From: JAHEEL01 sp942491345
GTDB lineage: Bacteria; Actinomycetota; Acidimicrobiia; Spongiisociales; UBA5794
Reading direction: 5' to 3'
Assembly: GCA_942491345.1 (NCBI GenBank)
Contig: CALOAN010000003.1
Location: forward strand, 113,719 to 177,718
Length of the DNA stretch: 64,000 bases
The position numbers and the translations under genes are program-made. Below the pieces are notes generated by a model. It saw nothing but the letters and a program-made list of their open reading frames with translations, made no database searches and was not told the DNA's origin. Shown here piece after piece: positions 16,902 to 25,088 of the stretch (position 1 is the stretch's first letter; every line of letters begins with the position of its first letter).

Positions 16902-17789
16902 GTGGTGCCGGGTCGGGCGTACGAAGCTCTACGCGAGCGTATGACCGACGTCTCCGGTGTTGTCATGCTCATCGGTGCGGCGGAGACCGGCAAGACGACG
17001 CTCGCGAAACTCCTCATCCTCGATGCCCTCGACGCAGGCCTCTCCGTTGCGTATGTCGATGGGGACGTTGCCTCAACGGTTGCCGGACCGCCAGCGTGTG
17101 TGGGGCTCAAGTACGTCGAGTCGCCGGCAGACCTCGACCCGAGTATCCCTCCCGCCGAGATGCGTTTTGTCGGCTCCACGTCGCCCCAAGGCGTGGTCCT
17201 GCCGCACGTTGTCGCCGTTGCCTCTCTCGTCGAAGCGGCTCGCACCCAATCCGGCCTCGTGATCGTGGATACGAGTGGAGTGGTCGGCGGTGTCGTAGGG
17301 CAAACTCTGAAGTACCACCTGTGGGAGTTGACCCAACCGAACCTCGGCGTCGCTCTCCAGCGGGGCGAGGAACTCGAACCGATCATCGGCATGCTCCGGC
17401 GATTCCTCTCAGCGAAGATCACGACCGCCGAACCTCCGAACGACGCGACCCCCCCGTCACCGACCGAGCGACAGGATCGCCAGTCCGCGGCGTTTCGAGA
17501 GGCGCTTGCCGCCCCGCTGCCGAGATGGCGAGTCCAGACGACGGTGTTCGCCCCGACGCTTCCCGAGGAATTCGATCTCGATCGGCTGGACGGGATGCTG
17601 GTTGGTGTGCAGGACGATCAGGGTCGGTGCCTCGGCCTCGGTGTGGTGGAATCAACCGGCGGCATGCTGCGCGTCGCGACCCACCTCGGTGAGGAGATGC
17701 GCGGTCTCAGATTGGGATCACTCCGAGTCGATCTCGAGACGTTCGCCACTCAGCGCGTGCGACTGCGACAGCTGATCTTCGGGATCTGA
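16902..17789 (+). CDS. Clp1/Grc3-family polynucleotide 5'-kinase-like P-loop protein
   Basis: A 295-residue P-loop protein. The nucleotide-binding loop GAAETGKTT lies at 25-33, just after the start. It is followed by VAYVDGDVAST and later RFVGSTSPQG, then VIVDTSGVVGG as Walker B. The order (P-loop, YVDxD, PP before a hydrophobic strand, VGSTSP, DTSG) matches the CLP1_P polynucleotide kinase domain of eukaryotic and archaeal Clp1 and Grc3. The C-terminal third looks like the small beta domain of those proteins. The predicted reaction is ATP-dependent phosphorylation of RNA or DNA 5'-OH ends. AGGAGG lies four bases before the GTG at 16902. It is a single-gene unit. Family members in bacteria are uncommon, so the exact role is open. 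Confidence 0.72.
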   Translation: MVPGRAYEALRERMTDVSGVVMLIGAAETGKTTLAKLLILDALDAGLSVAYVDGDVASTVAGPPACVGLKYVESPADLDPSIPPAEMRFVGSTSPQGVVLPHVVAVASLVEAARTQSGLVIVDTSGVVGGVVGQTLKYHLWELTQPNLGVALQRGEELEPIIGMLRRFLSAKITTAEPPNDATPPSPTERQDRQSAAFREALAAPLPRWRVQTTVFAPTLPEEFDLDRLDGMLVGVQDDQGRCLGLGVVESTGGMLRVATHLGEEMRGLRLGSLRVDLETFATQRVRLRQLIFGI

Positions 17790-17852
17790 ACGCAAAAATC
17801 GCCGACGAGGTTCGGGCTTCCGCGATCGGCCGCCAAACGATGACCTGGGGAC

Positions 17853-17924
17853 GGCCCAAGGAACCTTCGCAAGCGTTCCCCGCACTTCCCCGAACGAGGG
17901 CTGACTGCTTCGGCACCTTGGGCC
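17853..17924. repeat. Long-loop inverted repeat, possible structured transcript end
   Basis: GGCCCAAGG (17853-17861) and CCTTGGGCC (17916-17924) are perfect reverse complements separated by 54 bases. It lies between convergent genes and could end both transcripts or form part of a small RNA; no known RNA family is recognised. Confidence 0.4.
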
Positions 17925-18054
17925 ATCCTTAGTCGACCCTACGGATTCCGCAAACTCGCTTCAAGCCCCCTGAGGCCCGATTCAGGGGAGGATTCCGCGC
18001 TCTTGCGATTCGCTCTTTGGCTCTATTGGGGCCAGATGGGCCTCAGAGGGAGAG

Positions 18055-18110
18055 TTCTCCACAAATCCACAGCTATCCACAGGTGCTTGTGCACAACCCT
18101 GTATGGACAA
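18055..18110. promoter_or_regulatory. Cluster of DnaA-box-like 9-mers
   Basis: Five 9-mers close to the DnaA box (TTATNCACA, or TTGTCCACA in actinobacteria) lie in 56 bases: TTCTCCACA (18055-18063, one mismatch), AAATCCACA (18063-18071, two), CTATCCACA (18073-18081, one), TTGTGCACA (18087-18095, one) and, on the minus strand, TTGTCCATA (18102-18110, one). No AT-rich unwinding region and no dnaA, dnaN, gyrB or rpmH is nearby, so this is not called oriC. Confidence 0.45.
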
Positions 18111-18139
18111 GTTTCTGAGCGGCATGTTTCGCGCTCCCG

Positions 18140-19366
18140 CTAGCGCCCCGCTATCCCGTCGTACAGATCGATGAGCCGGTTGGCTGTGGCGGGCCAGGAG
18201 AACCGCTTGGCGTACTCGATGGCTCCCTTCGAGAGGTTGTTCCGGAACTCCTGATGATCGAGGATCGCTGTGCTCGCCGCAGCGAAGGAGCGAGGGTCGT
18301 GGTCGTTGATGAGCAACCCCGACACGGACGAGCCGATCACGTAGGGGAGGCCGCCGACGCGGCGTGCAACAACGGGGAGCCCCGAAGCCTGCGCCTCCGC
18401 AGCGACGAGGCCAAACGATTCGGAACGCGACGGCATGACGAGAAGGTCGGCCGCTCGGTAGTAGTGAACGAGCTTGTGATGGGGTTGTGGGGGCACGAAC
18501 GTGACGCGATCGGCGACTCCGATGGAGCGGGCTTGCCGACGGAGGCGATCGATCTCACGGGAGCCGTCCGTTCCGCTTGGGCCGCCTACGATCATGAGTG
18601 TGGTCGGGCCCGAGCCGACCGCCACCTCGTCGGGGAGATATGGCAGCATGTCGATCGCTACATCGAGTCCCTTGTGGGCTTGGATCCGACCGACGGCCAG
18701 CACAACGGGCTCGTCCCCGATGCCGATCTGTCGTCGCGCCTCGTCGCGTGCGCCCGGTGTGAAGAGCGTGTGGTCGATTCCGGGTTCGGACACACAGAGG
18801 CGTTCTGGACTCGCCCGATAGTGATCGATCAGGTCGTCGAATTCATACGGCGTGGATGCAACAACGCAGTCGGAGAGGGCGATCACTCCATCCTCGGCTC
18901 TGAGGCGCGCGGAACTCGACGGGCTCTCGTCCCGCCGTCGTGCTGCATCCTTGACGCGGCCAAGGGTGTGGAACGAGTTTGCCAGGGGCAATTGGTACGC
19001 CTCTTTGACGAGCACGCCCGCCCATCCGGAAAGCCAGTAGTGAGAGTGGACGATGTCGAATCCCTGACCGCGAATCGCGGCGACCACTCCCTCGCCGAAT
19101 TCAGCCACATGGGGGACGAGGTCTCCGATCGGGCATGACTGTGGTGGTCCGGCGTCCACATGGACAACGCGGTAGCCCTCTCGGACTTCAACCGATGCCG
19201 GTTGATCAGGATGCGTCCTGCGGGTGAACACGACTGCATCGATCCCTCGACCGGCCATCGTGCACGCAAGTTCATTGACGTAGACGTTCATTCCGCCCGC
19301 ATCGCCGACGCCGGGCTGCAGAAGCGGGGACGTGTGCATTGCCAGGTACGCGACGCGTTTGATCAT
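18140..19366 (-). CDS. mshA: MshA-like D-inositol-3-phosphate glycosyltransferase (mycothiol biosynthesis)
   Basis: GT4-family glycosyltransferase, 408 residues. MshA transfers GlcNAc from UDP-GlcNAc to 1L-inositol 3-phosphate, the first step of mycothiol synthesis. The N-terminal HTSPLLQPGVGDAGGMNVYV is almost the MshA signature. The inositol-phosphate and nucleotide-sugar pocket is visible in AVGRIQAHKGLD and in SRSESFGLVAAEAQASGLPVVA, with the EX7E-type glutamates. It is slightly shorter than mycobacterial MshA. The start codon overlaps the stop of the upstream GNAT gene (ATGA), so the two are cotranscribed. Other mycothiol genes (mshB, mshC, mshD) are not in the window. A related GT4 activity cannot be excluded, but the signature makes MshA the best call. 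Confidence 0.88.
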   Translation of the reverse strand: MIKRVAYLAMHTSPLLQPGVGDAGGMNVYVNELACTMAGRGIDAVVFTRRTHPDQPASVEVREGYRVVHVDAGPPQSCPIGDLVPHVAEFGEGVVAAIRGQGFDIVHSHYWLSGWAGVLVKEAYQLPLANSFHTLGRVKDAARRRDESPSSSARLRAEDGVIALSDCVVASTPYEFDDLIDHYRASPERLCVSEPGIDHTLFTPGARDEARRQIGIGDEPVVLAVGRIQAHKGLDVAIDMLPYLPDEVAVGSGPTTLMIVGGPSGTDGSREIDRLRRQARSIGVADRVTFVPPQPHHKLVHYYRAADLLVMPSRSESFGLVAAEAQASGLPVVARRVGGLPYVIGSSVSGLLINDHDPRSFAAASTAILDHQEFRNNLSKGAIEYAKRFSWPATANRLIDLYDGIAGR

Positions 19367-20277
19367 GCGAATGTCCCCTCAATGATCGAGAGCGGACGCT
19401 CGACGGCGCCGAGGCGGTATTTGTACCGCTCATCTCCCTTCAAGAAGTCGAAACGAGCGAGCCCATCCAAGATCGAGCGCTCGATCATGGCGGCGAGCAG
19501 CACAAAGCCGGGGCCGGCCTCCGCGAAAGCGGGGTCGTAGGCTGAGTTGTAGAGGTAGTAGCCCTGCGGGTCGGCGAAGCCGAACGCCGCCGCCGCGGGT
19601 CGCCCATCGACGCTCAGCAGGTCGATGGAGGCGCCAACCTCGGCGAGGAGAGCGAGGAAGAACGCTTCCGCCCGTTTCGTCATGAACGTTGCTTTGGTGC
19701 CGGGCGCCGCGCGATGCATCGTCAGAAAGGCGGCAAACGCAGCAGAGTCCGATCGCCGCTCGTAGACGGGTTCGCCCGCAAGGTCGACGAATCTCCTTTG
19801 CTTGCGGCGCAGCTCGTGGCGGTGCTTCTTCGAGAGGGAAGCAAGCCACGCACCCGGCTCGGTCGGCAGGTCGAGGACCAGCGTTGCCGCATGGGCACGG
19901 ACGGCAACGGACGGCGCCACCTGCTCGAGTGCGCTCAGCAGCTCCTCTTTCCCTTCGATCGGAACGCTGTCGAACGAGAAGTCGAACCCGCTGAACCGCT
20001 CGCCGAGGAGTGCAACACTTGGCCCGATCGAGGACCCGAGCGGCGCGTGGTAGTCGGTGACGTCCGCCTCACCCTGGAAACGGACAATCCGCTCATCGAT
20101 CCAGATCGGCAAGGCACCATCAGTCGAGTGAACGATCAATGTCTCGGTATTGGGTTTGGCGAATTGCGACTCCCATGCCTTCAAGAACGGGGCATACGGG
20201 AACGGGCCGGCCAACGGCGCCATCGAGTGAAGCGATTGGGTGGTTGAATCCCATGAGGGAACGATCTCGGCGTCCAT
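19363..20277 (-). CDS. GNAT-fold acyltransferase, BioF2-like/FemAB-related
   Basis: A 304-residue protein that looks like two GNAT folds in tandem. The first half is divergent. The second contains KKHRHELRRKQRRF (about 150-163) and FDFLKGDERYKYRLG near the C-terminus, both typical of the BioF2-like/CelD acetyltransferase family that acts in exopolysaccharide and envelope modification. It lies 3 bases after the asparaginase gene and overlaps mshA by 4 bases. Mycothiol synthesis ends with a GNAT enzyme (MshD) made of two GNAT folds, so a link is tempting, but the motifs here are of a different GNAT family. The function is not established. Confidence 0.72.
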   Translation of the reverse strand: MDAEIVPSWDSTTQSLHSMAPLAGPFPYAPFLKAWESQFAKPNTETLIVHSTDGALPIWIDERIVRFQGEADVTDYHAPLGSSIGPSVALLGERFSGFDFSFDSVPIEGKEELLSALEQVAPSVAVRAHAATLVLDLPTEPGAWLASLSKKHRHELRRKQRRFVDLAGEPVYERRSDSAAFAAFLTMHRAAPGTKATFMTKRAEAFFLALLAEVGASIDLLSVDGRPAAAAFGFADPQGYYLYNSAYDPAFAEAGPGFVLLAAMIERSILDGLARFDFLKGDERYKYRLGAVERPLSIIEGTFA

Positions 20278-20280
20278 CGT

Positions 20281-21207
20281 TCAGATCCTGGTGAGTTCGC
20301 CGACCGGAACGCCGCCACCGAGTACCGGCGGCGCCGCTTCGTCCGCAAGACCCGACCGCATCGCGTCGGGGAGGAGCCCGAGGTCGTCGGCTGCGGCGAT
20401 GATGGCGGCTACGGCGACATCACTCTCGCCTGCCTTCGCCTTCGCCGCAATGCCGATTCCATGGCGGCCGATCCCGATCTGCCCTTGGGCGCCCACCTTG
20501 ACCGGCCCGCCCCACCAACGTGCGAGTTTGCCGTCGGCCCGCTCGTTGTCGGCAACGAGCGAGGGGAATCGCGAAATGGCACTCGCCGCTCGCTCATAGC
20601 GCGGGTTCGAGCTCAGCTGAGCGAATGCGGTGGCAAGCCCGCGTACGGACCCCCGTATCGTCGGAGCGCCACACCCGTCGACGCCCACAGGTTCAGCGCT
20701 GATGCCAGTTGCCGCCGTGACCTCTTCGACGATCCGGCGCTGGAGCGGGTGGTCCGCGGCGAGGTACGAATCGATCGGCCAGCCCTGGACGACGCAGGCC
20801 GCCAGCATTGCCGCGTGTTTCCCCGAACAATTGTGGAAGACGCGTTCGGCCGAGCGGACCCCCAGACGGATCTGGAGGTCTCGCGCGCCCTGAGCGAGCG
20901 GCCAGACCGCCGGGCACCGGAGGTCGTGCTCGTTGAGGCCCACATCGTGCAGTATCCGTCGGACGATCGCGATGTGTGCCGGCCATCCGCTGTGGCTCGC
21001 ACATGCAACAGCGACATGCTCGGGGAGAAGATCGATCCCAGCTTCAAGGGCGATCGTGGCTTGGAGCGGTTTGACGGCCGATCGGTAGAAGAGCGGCCGG
21101 TCGGTGTCTCCGGATTTGTAGAGCTCAGCTCCTGTCTCGTCGGTGGCGAAGATCGCGACGTCGTGAGCTGCCTCCGTGAGTCCGGATCGGACGGTCAGGA
21201 ACCGCAA
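20281..21207 (-). CDS. L-asparaginase, type II (Rhizobium etli-type) family
   Basis: Hydrolyses L-asparagine to aspartate and ammonia. The 308-residue protein has the family's invariant motifs: YRSAVKPLQ (with the Ser and Lys of the active site), CASHSGWPAHI, NCSGKHAAMLAAC and VDGCGAPT. These belong to the serine beta-lactamase-like class 3 asparaginases, unrelated to the bacterial AnsA/AnsB fold. The start at 21207 is a TTG with GAAGGGCAG as ribosome binding site inside the end of rsiG, five bases upstream; a later start would cut into the fold. The gene is in a minus-strand run of M23 peptidase, rsiG, asparaginase, GNAT and mshA. Confidence 0.88.
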   Translation of the reverse strand: MRFLTVRSGLTEAAHDVAIFATDETGAELYKSGDTDRPLFYRSAVKPLQATIALEAGIDLLPEHVAVACASHSGWPAHIAIVRRILHDVGLNEHDLRCPAVWPLAQGARDLQIRLGVRSAERVFHNCSGKHAAMLAACVVQGWPIDSYLAADHPLQRRIVEEVTAATGISAEPVGVDGCGAPTIRGSVRGLATAFAQLSSNPRYERAASAISRFPSLVADNERADGKLARWWGGPVKVGAQGQIGIGRHGIGIAAKAKAGESDVAVAAIIAAADDLGLLPDAMRSGLADEAAPPVLGGGVPVGELTRI

Positions 21208-21212
21208 CGCGG

Positions 21213-21683
21213 CTACTGCCCTTCGAGCAGGTCGGCCGCGTCGGCGAGACCTTCGCGATAGCGGAGTGTGATCTCCGCGCTGATGCGATCGTGGACGTCG
21301 TAGACGGCGCGACGCTGGGCCGAGACCTGCCGCTCCGCGTCGGTGAGTGCCGCCTGGATCTCTTCGAGGTCATTGTCTTCGAGACTCGGGAGGTGGGCGA
21401 GGAATTCGTCACCGAGTGCCCGGTCGATCGCGCGATTCCCTTCGCCACTGAGGTCCGGAAGGGTTAGGGGGAGGTCGCGCGGGATCGTGTTGCGGCTCGG
21501 TCCGTCGATCCCGTCGGCGAGGATCTGCGGCAGGGCCTCGATCAGCGTCCGCCTCTCTTCGCCGGACCGGCGGCGGATTTCGAACGAGAGAAGATCCATT
21601 CGCCCATGGAGCATGCGGCGATAGAACGACAATTCGGTATCGAGATCGTCGAGGACGGCTCTGCGAGTTCTCAGTTCATCCAT
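21213..21683 (-). CDS. rsiG: RsiG/AmfC-like anti-sigma factor with two c-di-GMP-binding motifs
   Basis: A 156-residue, mostly helical protein. In Streptomyces, RsiG sequesters the sigma factor WhiG when loaded with c-di-GMP, using the motif E(X)3S(X)2R(X)3Q(X)3D on two antiparallel helices. Both helices are seen here: Asp15-Ser19-Arg22-His26-Asp30 (around SFYRRMLHGRMD) and Glu117-Ser121-Arg124-Tyr128-Asp132. Thus Ser, Arg and the last Asp are kept in both, Glu is Asp in the first, and Gln is His or Tyr. The region between the helices (about 40-105) is variable. The ATG at 21683 is chosen because the frame further upstream is low-quality; a GTG at 21707 would add eight residues. WhiG is not in the window. 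Confidence 0.72.
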   Translation of the reverse strand: MDELRTRRAVLDDLDTELSFYRRMLHGRMDLLSFEIRRRSGEERRTLIEALPQILADGIDGPSRNTIPRDLPLTLPDLSGEGNRAIDRALGDEFLAHLPSLEDNDLEEIQAALTDAERQVSAQRRAVYDVHDRISAEITLRYREGLADAADLLEGQ

Positions 21684-21783
21684 CGGCAGCAAGCCGAGAT
21701 CCTGCACATACGCCGGATCGGTTACCAGGTCGATGCGTCTCCTGCGCGGTTCCACGTGTACGGCTCCCCGTGTGTGCTTCGCG

Positions 21784-22932
21784 TCAGGGACAGTAGTGGC
21801 GCACGGTCGGGTACGGATTGATCGCGACGTTGTTGGGACGGATTTCGAAGTGCAGATGCGGCGAGGTATATCGAGCGTTGCCACTGTTCCCGAGGTAGCC
21901 GACGACCGTTCCCGCCGAAACGTATTGGCCGGAAGAGATGCCCGATGGGTGGCTCTCGAGGTGTGTGTAGTAGTAGGTGGTGCCGTCACCGGAGTACAGG
22001 TGCGTGGAGAGTCCGCCGAGGCTGTTCGACGAGAACTTGACCCGTCCGTCGACGACCGCGATCAGGGGTGTGTTACGGCTGTTGAACATGTCGACACCCT
22101 TGTGGCGGCGGCCGCCGGATCTCGGGAAGCCCCACGAATCGATGAACGAAGCGCCCCCTTGGACCGGGCAGTAGAACCCGGGTGTTGCGGCCGGCGGGAG
22201 ACCCGCCGCGTTTCCGGGCTTCGAATTGGCTGCAGCGACATCCTGGGCCTTCTTGAGGGCGACGGCAGCCTGCAATTCGCGGCGTTCTTTCGCGAGATTG
22301 TCGATCGCCCGCTGCTCGGCGGCCGAGGCATTGTTGTAGGTATCCTTGGCCTCCTGAGACAGCGCATTGGCCCGGTCGACCAGCGCTGCCGCCTTCGCTT
22401 CGAGGATTTCGACCTCGGCCTTGCTGTCGATCAAGTCCAGCTTCAGCCGGTCCATCTCCCTCGAGACCGCCTGGAGGCGGTCAAGGTCGGCAATGTCGCG
22501 ATTCGCAGCGCGGTCCATGAGTTGCTGCGAGGTCAGGAGATCTTGAATCGATCCCGCTTCGAACGCGGCCGATACCAGCCCGCGGCCGCCTGAGGTATAC
22601 GCCTCGAGGACAAGCTCTTGGGCGGTCTCCCGGAGTCCCGCCACGTCGCTTTCGTAGCTGGAGATCTTGCTTTCGAGCAGACCGATCGTGTAGATGAGGT
22701 TGTCGAGCTGACTCGTCACCTGATCGAGTTCGAGCAGCGCGGCTTCGAGGTCGTCCTGCGCTGCCTGCCACTTTTCGTAGGCGGCGGACGTTGCATCCTG
22801 GGCGCGCTCCACCTGATCTTCTGCGCGGTTGACGTCCCCTTCTGTTTGGGCAGACGCGCCGATGGGCACGAGTGCTAGAAGCACGACGATTACGAGGAAG
22901 ATCAAGCCGCGATGAACGCGCTGCGTTGACAT
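21784..22932 (-). CDS. Secreted coiled-coil M23 metallopeptidase (EnvC/NlpD-like)
   Basis: Extracellular peptidoglycan hydrolase or regulator of 382 residues. A signal peptide (about 1-29, ending GASAQ) is followed by a long coiled coil (about 35-235) rich in Leu/Glu/Ala, as in EnvC and RipA-type proteins. An M23/LytM domain (about 260-380) follows, with zinc ligands in HKGVD and in HLHFE and the YYYTHLESH segment, so it is probably catalytically active. The start is an ATG at 22932. The adjacent MoaD-fusion gene ends 47 bases upstream and rsiG starts about 100 bases downstream. It is probably cotranscribed with them. Confidence 0.92.
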   Translation of the reverse strand: MSTQRVHRGLIFLVIVVLLALVPIGASAQTEGDVNRAEDQVERAQDATSAAYEKWQAAQDDLEAALLELDQVTSQLDNLIYTIGLLESKISSYESDVAGLRETAQELVLEAYTSGGRGLVSAAFEAGSIQDLLTSQQLMDRAANRDIADLDRLQAVSREMDRLKLDLIDSKAEVEILEAKAAALVDRANALSQEAKDTYNNASAAEQRAIDNLAKERRELQAAVALKKAQDVAAANSKPGNAAGLPPAATPGFYCPVQGGASFIDSWGFPRSGGRRHKGVDMFNSRNTPLIAVVDGRVKFSSNSLGGLSTHLYSGDGTTYYYTHLESHPSGISSGQYVSAGTVVGYLGNSGNARYTSPHLHFEIRPNNVAINPYPTVRHYCP

Positions 22933-22979
22933 AGAAGCATGAGGCTAGTGCTTGGTTCCGGGAACGAACAGTCCCTCGA

Positions 22980-23981
22980 TCAGCCAAGCGCCACGAGTGC
23001 GAGCCAGAAGAGCGGAGCGGCGAGCCACAATCCGTCGAGGGGACTGAGTTGCCCGGGCAGTCGAACGGTGTGCACGATTGACCCGGTACGAACCATCGAG
23101 CCGAGAACGCGACCGGCGATCAGCCCAGCGGCAACGGCGACGGAAGCTACGAGACTGGTCGCCAGGTCGATCTCGTTGGTCAGGACTCCCGCCAGGAGTC
23201 CGGCGATCAGAGCTCCAACGAGTGTTCCAACATTCGGATCGATCGTTTGCCCGCCGTACGCGCCGGTCACGAGCGCGGCGATGATCGCCAATCCCACGAT
23301 GAAGAGGAACGAGAGCGCAATTGCAGTTGACATCATGCGAAGCATCACCAGTGCCCCGGCTCCTGCGGCCGCAATCATCGCGACGGATGCGGTCATTCCG
23401 ATCGACTCGATCCCTCTCCACCGCGACACGAATATCGGCCAGAAGACCGCGATTGCGATCGCTGCGGCGAAACCGCCGGCGAATCCCTCATACCCCCACG
23501 CGTAGGTGGCGGCCGCCGCGATCGGAGGGGCAAGCAGCGCGGCGTAGAGGTTGATGGAGCCGGCCCGCGTCGCGTCGGCGTCGGATAGATCCCAGAGCCA
23601 TGCCAGCGAGGCACCGACGGTGATCACGACAAACCACTCCAGCGGCACCCACGCCGAGACGAGCAGGGCGGCGAGGACGATGACGGACAGAATGCTCTCT
23701 GCGGGATCGACGGCCATCGAACGCTGGGTGCGGGGGGCGGCGTAGGTGCCTCCGGACACCGGCGGAATGATCGCCATCTCATCGTCGGCACTCACGGTGG
23801 CGTCCCGACCGACGGGGTTCCCGTTGACCCACACGCCCGCGGATTTCAAACCATTGGCGAACGCAGGGCCGAAGGACTCCGAGGCGCGGTTGAGAATCTC
23901 CTCAACGGTGCCGTCTTCGACGGTTATCTCGTCGGTTCCGGCGATCTCTCTGAATCGTGCGAACAAGCGAAGTGTTGGCAT
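22980..23981 (-). CDS. MoaD/ThiS-like beta-grasp domain fused to CdsA-like membrane domain
   Basis: A 333-residue fusion. Residues 1-78 form a MoaD/ThiS ubiquitin-like domain: MPTLRLFARFREIAG, a VEEIL helix, VWVNGNPV and the typical C-terminal end IIPPVSGG. In MoaD the Gly-Gly is the free C-terminus that carries sulfur. Here it is internal (77-78). Residues 95-333 form a polytopic membrane region of about seven helices whose last part (RLPGQLSPLDGL) resembles a degenerate phosphatidate cytidylyltransferase (CdsA) signature, without its SxxKR...KD motif. The chosen start at 23981 has TAGCCT eight bases upstream and no ribosome binding site, so a leaderless transcript is possible. The frame is continuous through the junction. 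Whether the fusion is cleaved after the diglycine is unknown. Confidence 0.7.
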   Translation of the reverse strand: MPTLRLFARFREIAGTDEITVEDGTVEEILNRASESFGPAFANGLKSAGVWVNGNPVGRDATVSADDEMAIIPPVSGGTYAAPRTQRSMAVDPAESILSVIVLAALLVSAWVPLEWFVVITVGASLAWLWDLSDADATRAGSINLYAALLAPPIAAAATYAWGYEGFAGGFAAAIAIAVFWPIFVSRWRGIESIGMTASVAMIAAAGAGALVMLRMMSTAIALSFLFIVGLAIIAALVTGAYGGQTIDPNVGTLVGALIAGLLAGVLTNEIDLATSLVASVAVAAGLIAGRVLGSMVRTGSIVHTVRLPGQLSPLDGLWLAAPLFWLALVALG

Positions 23982-24039
23982 CGGCGGACAGGCTAGTCGT
24001 GTGTGGGGAACGGCCGAGGACCGCTGGAGCCCGATTGGG

Positions 24040-24939
24040 TCACAGCGCCTGGTTGAGAGCGCCGAGCGCTGTGACGGCATCGGCCGCATCGGATGTCGCG
24101 AGTGACACGAGCGGGCTCCGATCCGCCGCGGCCAATCCGCGCGACCGGATTTCCACACCGTTCCTGGTGATACCTCCGAAGTTGATGGAGTAGGTCCGTG
24201 GGCTGTCGTCGACCAGGACGTCGGCTGCCTCGGGCCCGCTGGAATGGGCGTGGAGAGTTGCTGCGAGGAGGTTCAACGCGCCGTACCGGTACTCGCCCGT
24301 TTGCAGATCGGCCTGGGTGACGAAGGGAAGACGATCGGCAAGGACCGTGAACGGCAAGGAGGAACGGACACACGATCGAATCGTGGCGGAGAGGGCCCCG
24401 GGATCAACCGTCGTTGAACGGAGGTCGATCCACGCACCGGCTGGTCGGAGTGCCTCCGTGCCCGCTGCGGCTATCCACTTCATGGTTTGGTTGTCCGGTA
24501 CGCCGACGGGCACAGCCACCATCGAGAGCACGCTGTGATGAATGCCGTTCCCTGCGGAAACGGCGTCGACGACACGGTCGACCCGATCCGAGTCTCGGTG
24601 GGAGAGCAGGACACGTTCGATCCTGGCTGCAGGATCCAGCATCTTGTGAACTGCTGCCGCAACTGAGGCGTTCGCGGCGATCTCGCCATCGAACGCCGTC
24701 ACGATCGGTACCGGCGCCTCGCCGGACTGCAGCGTCCCAACGAGCACACCAGCGAGTTCCTCGAGGCGCGAAGCCGGTACAACGAGCCGACCGACCTTCC
24801 AGCCGTTCTCGGTGGCCCTCAAGCGCAGATAGGCGTTGACTGCGTGCTCCATGGTTGGCGGCGTCGAGAGGAGCAACGCGGCGTCGTCGATCAAGCCGCC
24901 GAGAAGGCCGCGGCGTGCGTCTGGAATCAGGATCGCCAT
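24040..24939 (-). CDS. Conserved-looking protein of unknown function
   Basis: A 299-residue soluble protein, alpha/beta in appearance, with no signal peptide or membrane helix. I recognise no family. Its last part, SRGLAAADRSPLVSLATSDAADAVTALG, resembles uncharacterised actinobacterial proteins. Several charged Asp and His residues are scattered but no catalytic motif stands out. The start at 24939 is chosen because AAGGGA lies upstream and the extra residues from the longer frame look non-coding. It ends 58 bases before the MoaD-fusion gene and is divergent from the HMG-CoA lyase gene. Confidence 0.7.
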   Translation of the reverse strand: MAILIPDARRGLLGGLIDDAALLLSTPPTMEHAVNAYLRLRATENGWKVGRLVVPASRLEELAGVLVGTLQSGEAPVPIVTAFDGEIAANASVAAAVHKMLDPAARIERVLLSHRDSDRVDRVVDAVSAGNGIHHSVLSMVAVPVGVPDNQTMKWIAAAGTEALRPAGAWIDLRSTTVDPGALSATIRSCVRSSLPFTVLADRLPFVTQADLQTGEYRYGALNLLAATLHAHSSGPEAADVLVDDSPRTYSINFGGITRNGVEIRSRGLAAADRSPLVSLATSDAADAVTALGALNQAL

Positions 24940-25088
24940 TCGATGGGTCCCTTGCCGGGGCTGATGTGGATTCGGTGCGGTGCCATGGCCGTTCATCGTA
25001 CGCGGATGCACGCTGCTCTATATGCGCGCGCCAACGGGTTCCCGGCCATAATCGACCCCGCTTGTTCTGACCCGACGGGGAGGTTCTG

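Larger units (their letters stand above)
17790..18139. other. 350-base intergenic region between convergent genes
   Basis: No gene is seen between the Clp1-like gene and mshA. It holds a long inverted repeat (17853-17924) and a cluster of DnaA-box-like 9-mers (18055-18110), both listed separately. I find no tRNA, SRP RNA, RNase P RNA or tmRNA signature. Confidence 0.6.

Noticed and set aside
17853..17924. Small structured RNA (SRP, 6S or similar)
   Set aside because: Only the outer arms pair; no conserved RNA signature was found.
18000..18139. Chromosome origin (oriC)
   Set aside because: DnaA-like boxes are present but there is no AT-rich unwinding region and none of the usual origin-linked genes; kept only as a box cluster.
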